Part shown: in pieces, positions 1 to 10,274 of the stretch
Layout: every line of letters begins with the position of its first letter
Position numbering within the stretch: position 1 is the first letter of the stretch
NCBI GenBank assembly: GCA_022385755.1
Contig: MU278356.1
Coordinates: 248,001-312,000, forward strand
Reading direction: 5' to 3'
From: Trametopsis cervina
Lineage: Eukaryota > Basidiomycota > Agaricomycetes > Polyporales > Irpicaceae
Length of the DNA: 64,000 nt
The notes under the pieces: generated by a model
Databases searched by the model: none
What the model saw: the letters and a program-made list of their open reading frames with translations, nothing else
Told to the model about the DNA's origin: nothing
Position numbers and translations under genes: made by a program

Positions 1-331
1 GCCAAGGCCCAACGATGTCAGCGTCAATTCCAGTTTCCGCTGGAAGGTCCGGTCTGAAGCGTACGGACAGGAAGCGGTTGAGGTACGGGTGGACGGCAGC
101 GTACCAGTGTCGGCAGACAAGCGCCAGTGGCGGAAAGCATCTCTCGAAGGCTACTTCGCTTTCTGTGTAGAGTGCTTTGTTGTTGTCGGGCTTGTAGACT
201 TGGACAGGCGAGGGCGGGGCGAGGTAGTTGAAGATCATGGAGAGGATCTCAAAGGGGAGCGCGTTCCAGAGCATGGGTGGCTGCACGGCTTCCAATGGTT
301 TGCTCATGTTCTTCAACGAAGGGGGCTGCAT
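1..331 (-). CDS. F-box/LRR-like protein, array copy 1 (5' part only, cut by window edge)
   Basis: Open frame from the ATG at 331 running off the left edge (about 110 codons). It starts MQPPSLKNMSKPLEAV and contains the F-box-like core NALPFEILSMIFNYL (residues about 28-42), then TESEVAFERCF and the family signature LALVCRHWYAAVHPYLNRFL. F-box proteins usually act as substrate adaptors of SCF ubiquitin ligases; that role is inferred here. The sequence is nearly identical to the 5' part of the copy at 14587 on the other strand, including its upstream DNA, so it belongs to a recent inverted duplication. Unlike that copy it retains the ATG of MQPP. Nothing in the visible part is broken; the rest lies outside the window. 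Confidence 0.8.
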   Translation of the reverse strand, partial: MQPPSLKNMSKPLEAVQPPMLWNALPFEILSMIFNYLAPPSPVQVYKPDNNKALYTESEVAFERCFPPLALVCRHWYAAVHPYLNRFLSVRFRPDLPAETGIDADIVGPW

Positions 332-404
332 TTCAAGGCTGAGCAAGACGTGCGGACGACGGATGCAAAGGTGAGTAAGGACGAGAGGATCTGAGGTATA
401 CCGT

Positions 405-520
405 ACGCCGCTTATATAGTCGGTGCCTATTATTCTCGCTTCTTCAGTAACACGCCCCAGGTATATGGGCGCTGGTACGTAATGAGGCCTCCTTGCACAC
501 GGCAGGTGCATCTGACGGCG
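405..520 (-). promoter_or_regulatory. Shared F-box promoter block with TATA box (copy 1)
   Basis: On the minus strand the block reads towards the gene starting at 331. It holds GGCACCGACTATATAA (about 425-410), the motif CCAGGTATAT upstream of it, and an 8-bp inverted repeat CATCTGAC/GTCAGATG (509-516 and 525-532). The same order occurs upstream of several other array copies. TATA-to-ATG distance is about 80 bp. Confidence 0.6.
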
Positions 521-975
521 AATGGTCAGATGGTTCGTTTGCGTCCTTTGGCGCAGGGTTATGAGGGTCAACGACGATGGACGCAGAGATGCACCGTTGT
601 GGGTGTCGTATAGCACTGCTGATTTCGTGCTCACCGAAAATGGCGAGATCTGCGTAGCAAGGTACTGCATCAGTGAGGTCGTACCCGAGAGGAGGCGTTG
701 CGTGCGTGGGATTGAGCATGAGGGAAATGCGTCAGTAGTGGCGGATATTGGGGTCTAGCTGCCGCCCGTGATGTCAGCAGCATTGTATGGATGGCCTGGG
801 CACGATGGTGCCTTTCCACCCAGCCTAACACCTGCTCTCTGCAATCCGATTTCCTGTTGGATTTCGATGAACAGCGGAAGAAACAAACCGCGCCGGTAGT
901 AGCACCCGAGACGTGGGGGAACAATGCAGCCGGTGGTCCTAAACGCATACTTTCTTAGTACGGCAGTGGAACATG

Positions 976-2640
976 TCACACCACGAAGTGCAGTATCCCC
1001 TTCCCATGCAGCTCGGCTATATGCTCGTTGAACCACGCCTTGTAATGTTCGAGCCTGTCAGGTGCATTGCGCACCGCGCGCAGGTCGAGCGTGCATCGTT
1101 CGAGCGTCGGGACGCCCGCAAGCACTGCACTGATGTGTGCGAACCGTAGTTCGAGCTTGGGATCGTTCATTTCGCCGTGCAGCGCCAGCGTCACATAGCG
1201 CAGCGGCGGCATCCTGCGCCCATCCTCGCCACTTTGCGGACGGGGGAGGAGGGTGTCGACGATGCAGTGTACCATCAACCAGCCATTTTCCGTGAGCGCG
1301 AGCTGCACAGTCAGCTCACGCAGGCGCAGCAGCGCACCGAGGTCGACATCAGGCCACAAAGTGCCTACGCCGCGAAGAAAAATAACAATAAGCTGCTTAG
1401 TGTTTCCTTTCACAACTGAGCAGAAGAGAGCAATGACGTACGTATGACAGGCGGCCGAAGGTTGGGGTGGAGAGCCCGCTCGGCGAGGTGCATGGCGAAC
1501 CACGGCGTGAAGTCGAGGTGGAGCTCTTCGAGCACGTTCGCGGCGGGGAGCACAAAAGACTTGAATGAGTCAAGACACGCTCCGCAAATGTGACATGGAG
1601 TGCGCGCATTGTGCCTTGGTCCCCGAACGTCGGCGAGCGGTGGAGGCGGTCCCTGATGCCCTGATGGGCGGGAATGCCGAGCGTAAGGTTGCGTGCAGTG
1701 AGTCGTGCGGGAAGGTTCTCTAGCACCGCGCCGCCGATCAAGCGCGCTTTGGAGTCACCGCGCACGATGAACGTAGAGACAGAGCCGAACCAAGCGGTGC
1801 ATAGTTGTACGGCGTCGGCGGAGAGTGGCCGGTACGTGCTGTAGGAGAGTAGGAGCGTGTCGAGGTCTATTGGCGCGATGTGTGCTGTCGTGATCATGGA
1901 TGCATGCGCTGCGAGCCGCGCGCTGTTGAAGAGGAGATTGTGAAGCTCAACTGCACGTATGTTACGAAACCGGAGGAGGATGGTGTGAACAAGGCCGGGG
2001 TCGCAGTCCTCGATGGAGCCCTCGACTGTCTCCTCTGTCATAATCAGCCGCAGGTGGCGAACGGAGGCAGTGAGGAAAGGCTGCGAGTCGAGCCACTGCA
2101 GGACATCCACACTGCGCCAAAGAATCAATTTTTGCGTCAGTAGAATCCAGCCTAAATCGTGTACAAATCTTACATTGTAGGTTTTTTGTTAAGTTTTCTA
2201 GGTTTGGGGATAAGATTTACAATTTCTGATTGCTTTCTAATCCATTTTATTCGCCGATAAATCGTTCATTTGGTGCAGTGCCAGGAGCCCCTTGGGCCCA
2301 GCGCCAGTTTCTGCTGTAAGGCCTGGTCTGAAGTGTAACACAGAAAGGGGAGGAGGTGCGGGTGGGCAGCGGCGTGCCAGCGTCGGCAGACGAGTGCGAG
2401 CGAGATGAGGCATGTCTTGTAGGCCGCTTCGCTCTCTGTGTATCCGGCTTGATTAAAGCACATTCTATGCCCTGAGTAGTTAGGTGCATTGAACTCCAGG
2501 TGAGATTTACGGGCTGAAAATGACTGGGCAACACAGTCGAAGATGATCGAAAGGATCTCAAAAGGGAGCGCGTTCCGCAGTAGTGGTGGCTGCGTAGCCT
2601 CGAGTGGCTTGCTTATACCCTTAGACCAGCGGGGCAGCAT
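976..2640 (-). pseudogene. F-box/LRR-like protein, array copy 2, disrupted
   Basis: Family features are visible from the ATG at 2640 (ALPFEILSIIFDCVAQSF, then SLALVCRRWHAAAHPHLL) to the C-terminal HGKGILHFVV ending at 976. The frame is broken three times. A one-base deletion lies near 2335, where the codons of the RFRPGLTAETG stretch shift. A 171 bp insertion with terminal inverted repeats (2110-2280) splits the segment before VLQWLDSQPFL. A second frameshift lies near 1585, before the conserved VLEELHLDF stretch. The shared intron (GTACGT...GCGTAG, about 1447-1370) is still recognisable. The C-terminal third is nearly identical to the copy at 12452, the rest is not. No continuous product is expected. 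Confidence 0.8.
2110..2280. mobile_element. MITE-like insertion with CACTG terminal inverted repeats
   Basis: Starts CACTGCGCCAAAGAATCAAT and its other end, read on the opposite strand, is CACTGCACCAAATGAACGAT, so about 20 imperfect terminal bases are inverted repeats. The interior is clearly AT-rich compared with the surrounding gene and has no ORF. Paralogues run straight through the insertion point, which proves it is extra DNA. The target duplication is not clear: comparison with the empty site leaves only one duplicated base, or three (CCA) if the element ends are set differently. CACTA/CACTG termini are typical of the CMC (En/Spm) superfamily, but assignment is tentative. Confidence 0.7.
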
Positions 2641-2705
2641 TTGACGACTGAGCTATGAGCGTGGACGATGGGTGCACAGGCAAGTACTATGAATTCCCGC
2701 AACGA

Positions 2706-2840
2706 ATTATATAGTCGGTGCCTGTCGTGCTCGGTCCCTCAGTGATACGTCCCAGGTATGTAATTGTGCGTTAGTACATACTGATTTTCCTTGCACACGT
2801 CAGGTGCATCTAACTTCAAGTGGTCAGTTGGCTCGCTAGG
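2706..2840 (-). promoter_or_regulatory. Shared F-box promoter block with TATA box (copy 2)
   Basis: Minus-strand block ending in GGCACCGACTATATAATT (2722-2705), preceded by ACATACCTGGGACGTATCAC and the upstream GTGCAAGGAAAATCAGTA element. It drives what is now a pseudogene (ATG 2640, 65 bp away), so the promoter outlived the reading frame. Confidence 0.6.
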
Positions 2841-3365
2841 GTCGTTTGACATTGAGTTATGAGAGTCGATGACAACGGACGCAGAGGTGAACTGTCGTCG
2901 GCGTCGTACGGCACTACTGATCTCGCGCTCACTAATTCAGCAGCCGCTGGACCGCTGCCCAGTAAGACCAAACCCGATGGCGATGCCTTTTCGCCTTACC
3001 GAGTAGACTTGGGGTGCTCGCATCCTCTCTTTGAAAGGAACGACGAGCATGGAGCCAACCTTACTATCGACACCCCATATCCATTCCCAACCGGCATTTC
3101 ATCCATGTTGATTGGGCGTACCGATTGCATGCGTTGTTGAGTGTTGTACGTGATAGAGAAGAAGTCGGAGATAGCTCTAGCACATATACTGTATACACTG
3201 TATTTCTATCATACACACATGTACAGGTACAACTCAAGCCTACAAGGACGACAATGACTTGAAGGGAGCAGGAGGAGATGGGAGGGAAGCCTCCCCACGG
3301 AAATTCAACGACCTTCGAGCCGGTAGCGCTAAACGTATCCTTTCATAGTACGGCGGTGGGACACG

Positions 3366-4785
3366 TCACGACACGAAGCGCAGTAAGTCCCTCCTATGCA
3401 GCTCCGCCATATGCTCGTTGAACCACGCCTTGTGATGTTCGAGCATGTCAGATGCATTGTGCACCTTGCGCAGGTTGAGCGTGCACCGCTCAAGCGTTGG
3501 CACGCCCGCAAGCACCGTGCTGACGCGTGCAAACTCCCGGTTGTACGCGGTGATACCCTCTTCGCCGCGCAGGACCTGTGGCACCAACGTCACACAGCGC
3601 AGCGGTGGAAGCCCGCGCCCATCCACGCCAGCTTGCGGGTGACTGAGGGTGCCGATGATGTGGAGCACGGCAAACCAGTGACGTTTTGACGCGAGCTGCA
3701 CGGTCAGCTCGCGGAGGCATAGCAGCGGGCGGAGATTCATGGCGACCAGTGAGAGGTCTACGCCGTAAACAAAACAAACTGCTTAGTGTTTCCTTTCACA
3801 GCAGAGCAGAAGAGAGCAACGCACGTGCGGCGATCGCGTGGGCAGGGTTCGCGGGGCGGGAAAAAATCACCGATGTAAAGTCGAGGTGGAGCTCCTCGAG
3901 CACGCTTGCAGCGGGCTTCACAAAGGTGTCGATGTTGTTATGAAGGAACGTCAAAAACATAGCGTGGAGTACACGCAGCGTGGGTGTGTTCCCGAACGTT
4001 GGCGAGTGGCGGAGGCGGTCCATGACACCTTTATGGCCGGGAATGTTGACCGTAAGGGTGTGTGCAGCGAGTCGTGCAGGAAGGCTTTCTAGCGCCCTAC
4101 CACCGATCAAGGACGCTTCTGAGTCGTCGCGCACGATGAACGCGGAGACGGTGCCAAACCAGGCGGTGCATAGCTGCACGACGTCGGCGGGGAGCAGCTG
4201 GTGTTTAGCGCAGGCGAGCACGAGCGTGTTAAGGCTGATCGGCACGTGCTCTGCTGTAATCGTGGATGCATGCGCTACGGCCTGCTTGTGGTCAAAGACG
4301 AGATTGAAAAGCTCGATTGTGTGCACATTGCGGAAGCGGCGGAGGAGGGCGAGAACCAGGCTGGGATCGCATCCGCGCAATACTAGCTCGTCGGAGCTCT
4401 CTACTGACTTATTGGAGCTCTCATCCGATTTGTCATCGCTCTCGACTGGCTGGTCTGTCATAATCAGTCGCAGACGGCGAACGGAGGCAGGGGGCAGCTG
4501 TGTGTCGACCCAATGCAGAATGTCAGGAAGCCCCTTGAGACCAACACGATTTCTTGCTGTAAGACCCGGCCTGAAGCGTATGGACAGGATGCGGTTGAGG
4601 TACGGGTAGGCAACGTCGTACCAGTCTCGGCAGACGAGCGCGAGTGCCAGGAAGCATCTCTTGAAGGCCAATTCGCTCTCTGTGTAATCAGCTCTGTCGA
4701 AATTGTAGGCCTCGTCCGGAAAGGGCTGGGCAACATAGTCGAAGATTGTGCCGAGGGTTTCTGGAGGGAGCCGTGGGGATTGCAT
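3366..4785 (-). CDS. F-box/LRR-like protein, array copy 3
   Basis: Two exons, 4785-3825 and 3757-3366, giving 450 aa; the 67-nt intron runs GTGCGT to GCGTAG. The N-terminus is MQSPRLPPETLGTIFDYV: the ATG used by other copies is lost and the F-box core NALPFEIL is shortened, but the following TESELAFKRCFLALALVCRD signature is intact. A serine/aspartate-rich insert (about residues 117-140) follows the LRLIMTDQPVES segment. LRR-like middle (ESLPARLAAHTLTVNIPG, VLEELHLDF) and the C-terminal block GVPTLERCTLNLR are conserved. Because the F-box core is trimmed, Skp1 binding is less certain than for its paralogues. The usual promoter block is not visible upstream. Confidence 0.75.
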
Positions 4786-5164
4786 GATTGCGGACGGCTT
4801 GCTCGTATCCTTTGACGGTCAGCCGGAAGAGATTGAACGGGAACAACGCAAGAGCGGGGTGTATATCGAGCTGTGGTTATTAGTACATCTACATAGAATG
4901 TGAGGGACAAACGTTAAGTAACTCCGTCGCACTGTGGTGGTTAGAGGTAAGGGCACTCAGGCGCTGATAGCTGCTTGTAATGATCGAACTGGCTTGCCTT
5001 ATAAGACAAGTCAGTTTGATCTCCGCGGTTACCATACACTGGGCTGCATTCACGATTGGGCTGAAAGTGCCTGTTGTATTTGGTTCATCAGTAGTACTAG
5101 GTGCCTACCCGTAAGCGTCTTAGAGTTCTAGAGATAGATTTGAGCGAGCGAAGGATGACTGTCA

Positions 5165-5258
5165 AGAAGCAGTCGTGATGCAGGTGGGTAGTACAGTTAC
5201 CATTGGCCCTAATATCATATATTTTGGATGTGACCTCCAAGTACAGCCCGCTGCGGCG
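5165..5258. repeat. 3' flank shared with the F-box gene at 14587-16063 (inverted copy at 16064-16215)
   Basis: The stretch GTGATGCAGGTGGGTAGTAC followed by an ATTGGCCCTAATAT element just beyond the stop at 5259 recurs in inverted orientation at about 16175-16215. In the other copy extra bases separate it from the stop codon. It shows that the genes at 5259 and 14587 are duplicates including non-coding 3' DNA. Confidence 0.7.
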
Positions 5259-6821
5259 TCACACCACAAAGTGCAAGATCCCTTTCGCATGCAGCTCCGA
5301 CATTTGCTCGTTGAACCAAGCCTTATGCTGCTCAAGCCTCTCAGATGCATCGTCCACCTCGCGCAGGTCGAGCGTGCACCGCTCAAGGGTCGGCACGCCC
5401 GCAAGCATCGCGCTCATGCGTGCGAACCCCAGTTCAGAATCGTCTATTTTGCCGTCCACCTGTGGTGCCAGCGTGACATGACGCAGCGGCGGCGGCGGGT
5501 GCCCATCCTTGCCGCTTTGCGGACGGAGGAGGAGGGTGTTGATGATGCGCGGCACGATGGTCCAGCCATCGTACGCCAGCGTGAATCGCACGGTCAGCTC
5601 GCGCAGGCGCGGCAGCGCGCCGAGGTCCATGCGGGGCTCTGTGTTGACTACGCCGCGAACGGCAAAATGACAACAAAACTGCTTAGCGTATTATTTCCAC
5701 AACAGAGCAGAAGAGAGCAGTGGCGTACGTGTGGTAGGCAACGGACGGCCGGTGATGAGAGCCCGCACCATTATTTCGCGATACACGGTGAGCCACACCG
5801 TGAAGTCGAGGTGGAGCTCCTCGACTATGTTCTCGCCGGGTTGCACAAAGTGGTCGATAAAGTCAGAGGAGGTCGCTGCGAACCTAACGTGGAGCGCGCG
5901 CAGCGTGCCTTGATCCCCGAACGTCGGTGAGTGGTGAAGACGCCATCCGACGCTGTTATGGGCGGGAGCGTCGACCGTAAGAGTGCGTGCGGCGAGTCGC
6001 GCGGGGAGTCGTGCAGGAAGGCGCTGGAGCACCGCGCCGCCGCTCGTCAATTTCACTGCTACGTTGCTGCGCACGACGAGTGAGGAGACGGAGCCGAACC
6101 AGGCGATGCATAGCTGCACGGTATCGACGGCGAGTGGCTGGTGCTCGGTGTAGACGGTGAGTGGCTGGTGCTCGGTGTGGGTGAGCAGGAGCGCGTCGAG
6201 GTTGATCGGCGCGATATGCGCTGTCGTGCCCGTAGATGCATAGGCTGCGAGTTGCGCGCGGTCGAAGCCGAGGTTGACCAGTTCGATTGCGCGCACGTTT
6301 GAGAAGCGGACGAGGAGGGCGTGTAGGAGGGTTGGGTCGCACCCGCTGGAAACAGACTCTTCGGGGCTCTCCGGTGAGTCATCGTCGTCTTTCTCCTCTG
6401 GCTTGTCGGACATGATCAGCCGCAGGCGGCGAACAGAGGCAGGGAGGAACGGCCGCTCGTCGAGCCGACGCAGAACGCTCGACAGTGGCCAAGGCCTGAC
6501 GATGCCAGTTTCAGTCTCAGTCTCCGCTGTAAGGTCGTCCGGTCTGAAGCGTATAGACAGGATGCGATTGAGATACGGGTATGCAGCGGCGTGCCAGTGT
6601 CGACAGACGAGCGTGAGTGGTAGGAAGCGTTTCTTGAACGCCACTTCGCTCTCTGTGTAGTCGGCTCGGGTGTTGTTGGGATTGTCGACCTGGACTGGGA
6701 AGGGCAGTGTGAGGTAGTTGAAGATCATGGAGAGGATCTCAAAGGGGGGCGCGTTCCAGAGCATGTGTGGGTGCACGGCTTCCGATGGATTGTTTATGTT
6801 CTGTAACGAAGGGGGCTGCAT
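5259..6821 (-). CDS. F-box/LRR-like protein, array copy 4
   Basis: Exons 6821-5729 and 5647-5259, 493 aa; the intron (GTACGC...GCGTAG, 81 nt) is at the family position. The start ATG at 6821 (MQPPSLQNINNPSEAV) matches copy 1. The F-box-like core is NAPPFEILSMIFNYLTLPF, followed by LPLTLVCRHWHAAAYPYLNR. An acidic insert (EKDDDDSPESPEESVSSG) follows the LRLIMSDKP segment. A short duplication YTEHQPLAVDT within the protein (about residues 238-258) is private to this copy. The middle has LRR-like strands, and the C-terminal GVPTLERCTLDLR motif is intact. It is the closest relative of the copies at 1-331 and 14587. Its promoter block has lost the TATA box. Confidence 0.8.
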
Positions 6822-6837
6822 TTCAAGGGTGAGCAAG

Positions 6838-6965
6838 TCGGTGCCTACTATGCTCACTTCCTCAGTGATACGTCCCAGGTATGCAATTGTGCGCTGCTAC
6901 GTACTGAATTTCCTTGCTCACACTCCAGGCAACAGCGAGTGCTCAACTGGTGAGCTCGCGTCCTT
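6838..6965 (-). promoter_or_regulatory. F-box promoter block without TATA box (copy 4)
   Basis: The minus strand shows ACATGCATACCTGGGACGTA-like sequence and AGTAGGCACCGACT, but directly after GGCACCGACT the sequence jumps to TGCTCACCCTTG in front of the ATG, so the TATATAA and the leader are deleted. The gene frame is intact, so it may be weakly expressed or use another start site. Confidence 0.5.
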
Positions 6966-7477
6966 TGGCGCAGAGTTCCGAGGAACGATGACTGACAATG
7001 GATGCAGAGGGCGAACCGTCGTTAGCTGTTGTGGCGCGAGACGGATCAAACGACAGGTGCTCCGAGGCAAGAGCAAGCGCCGAGTAGAACGCAAATCGGT
7101 GTCTTACGCGGCTGAGTTACGGTAAGCAATGTACAGTCGCAACAATTGATGTCCCCAATGGTGCTCAGCTCTGCGAGACAGTCGATCAATGGAACGTATT
7201 TTCGAGGTTATCGTACACAAACTCGTGTGCGAAGTACAGTATTGTACACGACTACGACTGCGTCTACGAACACAACAACGGCTCGAGCGAGCCGAGGTGA
7301 GGCGGGGCGAGATGGGAAGGAAACCTCCCCGCGGAAATAATACAGCGAATAAACATATGCGTACAACATAACATACAACAAGACGATGCGGATGGATGGT
7401 GGACGATGATGCAGTGGGACGACGACAGTTATGCAACAGAAAAACAACGAACGTGTGGAACGAATGTAGGTAGGTGC
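6966..7477. other. Spacer between copy 4 and the serine-rich gene
   Basis: Contains degraded continuation of the shared upstream sequence of copy 4 (to about 7010) and then unremarkable DNA forming the 3' side of the gene ending at 7478. No credible gene seen. Confidence 0.5.
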
Positions 7478-8761
7478 TCAAACGAGCGCAGCGGGGGTTT
7501 GTGTGACGAGGTACCACGTCAGGCCGTAGCACAGCGCCGTGAGGCCGTACCCGAGCGGGCGCGCGTTCTCGAGTAGACGTTGAGCAAGCGTCGGCTGCTC
7601 GGGCTGCGTCGGCGTGGGGGCGGGTGCGGGGGTTGCCTTGGTGGAGGTGGTGGTGGTGGTGGAGGGGATGGGGGCGAGAGTTGGAGTTGGAGCGACGGCG
7701 ACGGTGGGAGTTGGGGCGGTGACGATGGTGGGAGTCGGGACAACGACGAGCTTCGACTCCTCAGACTTCACGAACGGAACACGGACACCCCCCTCGTCAT
7801 CATGCTCATGCTCCTCATCATGCACAAGAACACGCATGAACTCAGCCGCATGCGCAAACGTAGCAGCAAGCGGCGGCGTCCGCGGGCCCTCTTCCTCACT
7901 CTCTGACTCAGATGCGGATGCGAGGTCGAGATCGAGGCGGTCGACGTCGGCGTCGGCGGCGGGGCCGTGCACGGGCGGGAGAGGGGGCGAGAGGGAGGCG
8001 AGGCTTACTTCTTCTTGTGTTAGGACGTCTGCGTCTGGGGCGGGTGTGGGGACGAGGACTGTGCTTTCGGTTAGCTCGGGCTCTGGGACGGGGATGGTGC
8101 TGTCACTTGGTTCGGGGACGACGGTGGTTTCGGTTTGCGAGGGGACGAGAACGGTGCTCTCGCTGAGCTCGAGCTCATCAGAGGGAGACGCGGGGAGGGG
8201 GATCATCTCTGGAAGGATCGACGTTGAAGGGGGTGCGTCGTATTGTATTGTTGTGGGAGGTGAGTATCGTGTGAGTTCGGGGGTGGGTCTGCGATCATTC
8301 ATATTAGGTTAGCATATAGTATGGGAGGTAAGAGAAGGAGAAGGTACGTACTCAACGTGTGCAACGCGCTGCATGAGGCTCGCGTCTGAGTGCTCAGACT
8401 GCGTCGAACGACGCGATTCGCCGCTCGATACACTAAAGCGACGGAACACGCTTGTGCGCTTCGAGCCCGACTTGGAGGACCGCCCGGAGCCCGTGCGTGT
8501 CGAGTTGAACGAGACCATATGCGGACCAACAGGTGCTGCGGTGGGAGCGACGAGCGAATGTGCACGCGAGCGACTTGTAGGTTTGGGTGAGGTGGAAGAG
8601 GTGGAGGTGGTGCGGCGACGACGGTGGAAGCGGTGGAAGAAGTGGTCGATGACCTCTTTGACCTTTTCACGCGTGCCGTGGTGGGAGTGCACGGAGGAGG
8701 GCGGGGACGAGTCAGAGGAGGACTCGGAGGGCCAGTGGTGCGGCATCGGGTGTCTGGGCAT
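7478..8761 (-). CDS. Serine/proline-rich tail-anchored protein of unknown function
   Basis: Two exons, 8761-8352 and 8288-7478, 406 aa; intron GTACGT...CGCAG, 63 nt. The N-terminal third is serine- and histidine-rich with a basic segment (TREKVKEVIDHFFHRFHRRR, about residues 31-50). The middle is low-complexity, rich in P, E, S, T and V with repeated ESTVLVP units. A long acidic stretch (SASESESEEEGP) lies near residue 260. The last 30 residues contain the only hydrophobic helix, GYGLTALCYGLTWYLV, so a C-terminal membrane anchor is likely. No catalytic motif recognised. It is unrelated to the F-box genes that surround it on both sides and separates the minus and plus halves of the array. Confidence 0.65.
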
Positions 8762-9870
8762 GGCTGGAGGCTGATAGGTTACAATCGAGAGAAGGATATT
8801 TGAATAATACTACGAGACGAGCTCAGGCCGGGCTGAGCTGGACGGTTGGTCGAGGGTGCGGTAGGCGACGAGGGTGGGCTTGTTGTTCCGGAGAGACAGC
8901 TGGAGGATGCATGGGGTGTATTTATACGCGCACACAAGGCGAAGACACGGCAACGGAGGCGAGAACCCTGCATGCACGGAAGGTGCGTTGGGAGTGCCGA
9001 TCATGCATGGCTCTCGCTTGACACACGGATAACCTTCAGGCTGTGCATCCGCCGATCTAGACGCGCGATACGGCTACTTGGTGGCACGCACTGTAACGCC
9101 GTCGCTATCTATCAGGACAGCAAGCACGGCTGATTGCGAGCCTAAGCGGGGACCATTGTCAGAAAGACAAGAGCGAGGACATGCGAGAACAACACTCGCC
9201 CTAGTCGATCGGGTGTATTCGGAGATTGGGTTGCGTAGAGAGAGTCGAGTCTTGTTCTCGCTCGTGCGATGGAGAATGGAGAGTTGCAGACATCAATAGC
9301 GTCTGTGCGTGTGTTGTCGCGATGACAGGACAGAGCAAGATGGACGTCGGGGAGTACCTGCTAGTGCGCGCCACGGAAGAGCCCACCGACGTCGGAGTCT
9401 GCGTGTGCCGACGCCGCCGCTGGCAGATGCATGGAGCTAATCTAATCTCTGCCTGTCCAACGGTGATTAGAACCTAATCAGTCCCCCGGTACGTCAATCG
9501 CTCCTCTCACTGGAACCATGCTTCGTCGTCGGCGTGCGCCCCTAATCTCCCGCCGTGACAAGGTGTCTTCTGAGCTTGCAATGGAGCAGGCGGCCACCGT
9601 CGACATCTCGCGACGGGCGGGATCGGCCGGGGCCTATGGCGCGCTTAGACGATGAAAGGGGTGAACTCGTACGTTGGCTTTCGCAGGCATCCACTCTTAC
9701 ATCCTCATCACATTTCGAGACTTAGCCTTTGTGGACAGTGCTTCGTTCAAGAGAGCCGAACTTTACATCTAGCCATGGCACTCACCAGCGACCTGGCAGA
9801 GGCGCGCTCTTGTTTTATCAAACAGCATACATAAACAATCGCATATACCTACACACGAACACCACATCTC
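8762..9870. other. Gap between the serine-rich gene and the plus-strand half of the array
   Basis: About 1.1 kb without a convincing gene; short ORFs only. The right end passes into the C-terminal F-box fossil at about 9880. A divergent promoter for the gene starting at 8761 probably lies at the left end. Confidence 0.5.
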
Positions 9871-9879
9871 ACCCCTCAA

Positions 9880-10000
9880 AGCCTGCGCGACGAGATGCAA
9901 CACGCCCGACACATATACTACCGTCTTGCACTCCCAGAGCAATGCCTTGCACTGCTCGGGCACGCCAGACGCATCAAGCACATCGCGCAAGATCAACACT
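9880..10000 (-). pseudogene. Fossil of the C-terminal end of an F-box/LRR-like gene
   Basis: Reading the minus strand gives LRDVLDASGVPEQCKALL and, further on, GVLHLVAQAL, which aligns with the C-terminus of the gene at 16321-17664 (LRAVLDAFGVLAQRKAWFRN ... GLLCIVA). The normal stop codon is lost and upstream coding sequence is absent: it is replaced by the promoter block of the plus-strand gene at 10275. Flanking bases downstream also resemble 16262-16320. It marks a deleted tenth array member, in head-to-head position to copy 5. Confidence 0.6.
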
Positions 10001-10077
10001 GTTGCACGACAGCCGTGTCGGCCCACATCGTTCGTAGGCCTGCACAAGCGCATCTCCATTTGTCGAAGGACGCAAGC

Positions 10078-10202
10078 GAGCCATCTGACCACTTGCCGTT
10101 AGATTTATCTGCGCGTGCAAGAAGCATGAGTACGTACCGGCGCCCAATTACATACCTGGGACGTACTGAGAAGCCGAACACAACAGACACCGACTATATA
10201 AT
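10078..10202 (+). promoter_or_regulatory. Shared F-box promoter block with TATA box (copy 5)
   Basis: Has CATCTGAC...GTTAGAT (imperfect inverted repeat), CCCAATTACATACCTGGGAC GTA, and CACCGACTATATAA at 10189-10202. The ATG lies 73 bp downstream at 10275, matching the spacing at copies 1, 2 and 7. Confidence 0.65.
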
Positions 10203-10274
10203 CGTTGTGAGAGCCCACCGTCCTCGTCTGCCCCCCTTTGCATCTGTCGTGCAACATCGTAACGCAGCGGCGAA

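Larger units (their letters stand above)
1..1110. repeat. Inverted segmental duplication, left copy (partner about 13800-14920)
   Basis: The minus strand of this stretch matches the plus strand of 13800-14920 almost base for base: the last exon end of one F-box gene, the complete spacer and promoter, and the 5' end of the next gene. Upstream of about 1110 the two genes diverge clearly, so the similarity has a sharp edge inside a coding exon, as expected from unequal exchange or gene conversion. The left end is beyond the window. Confidence 0.85.
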
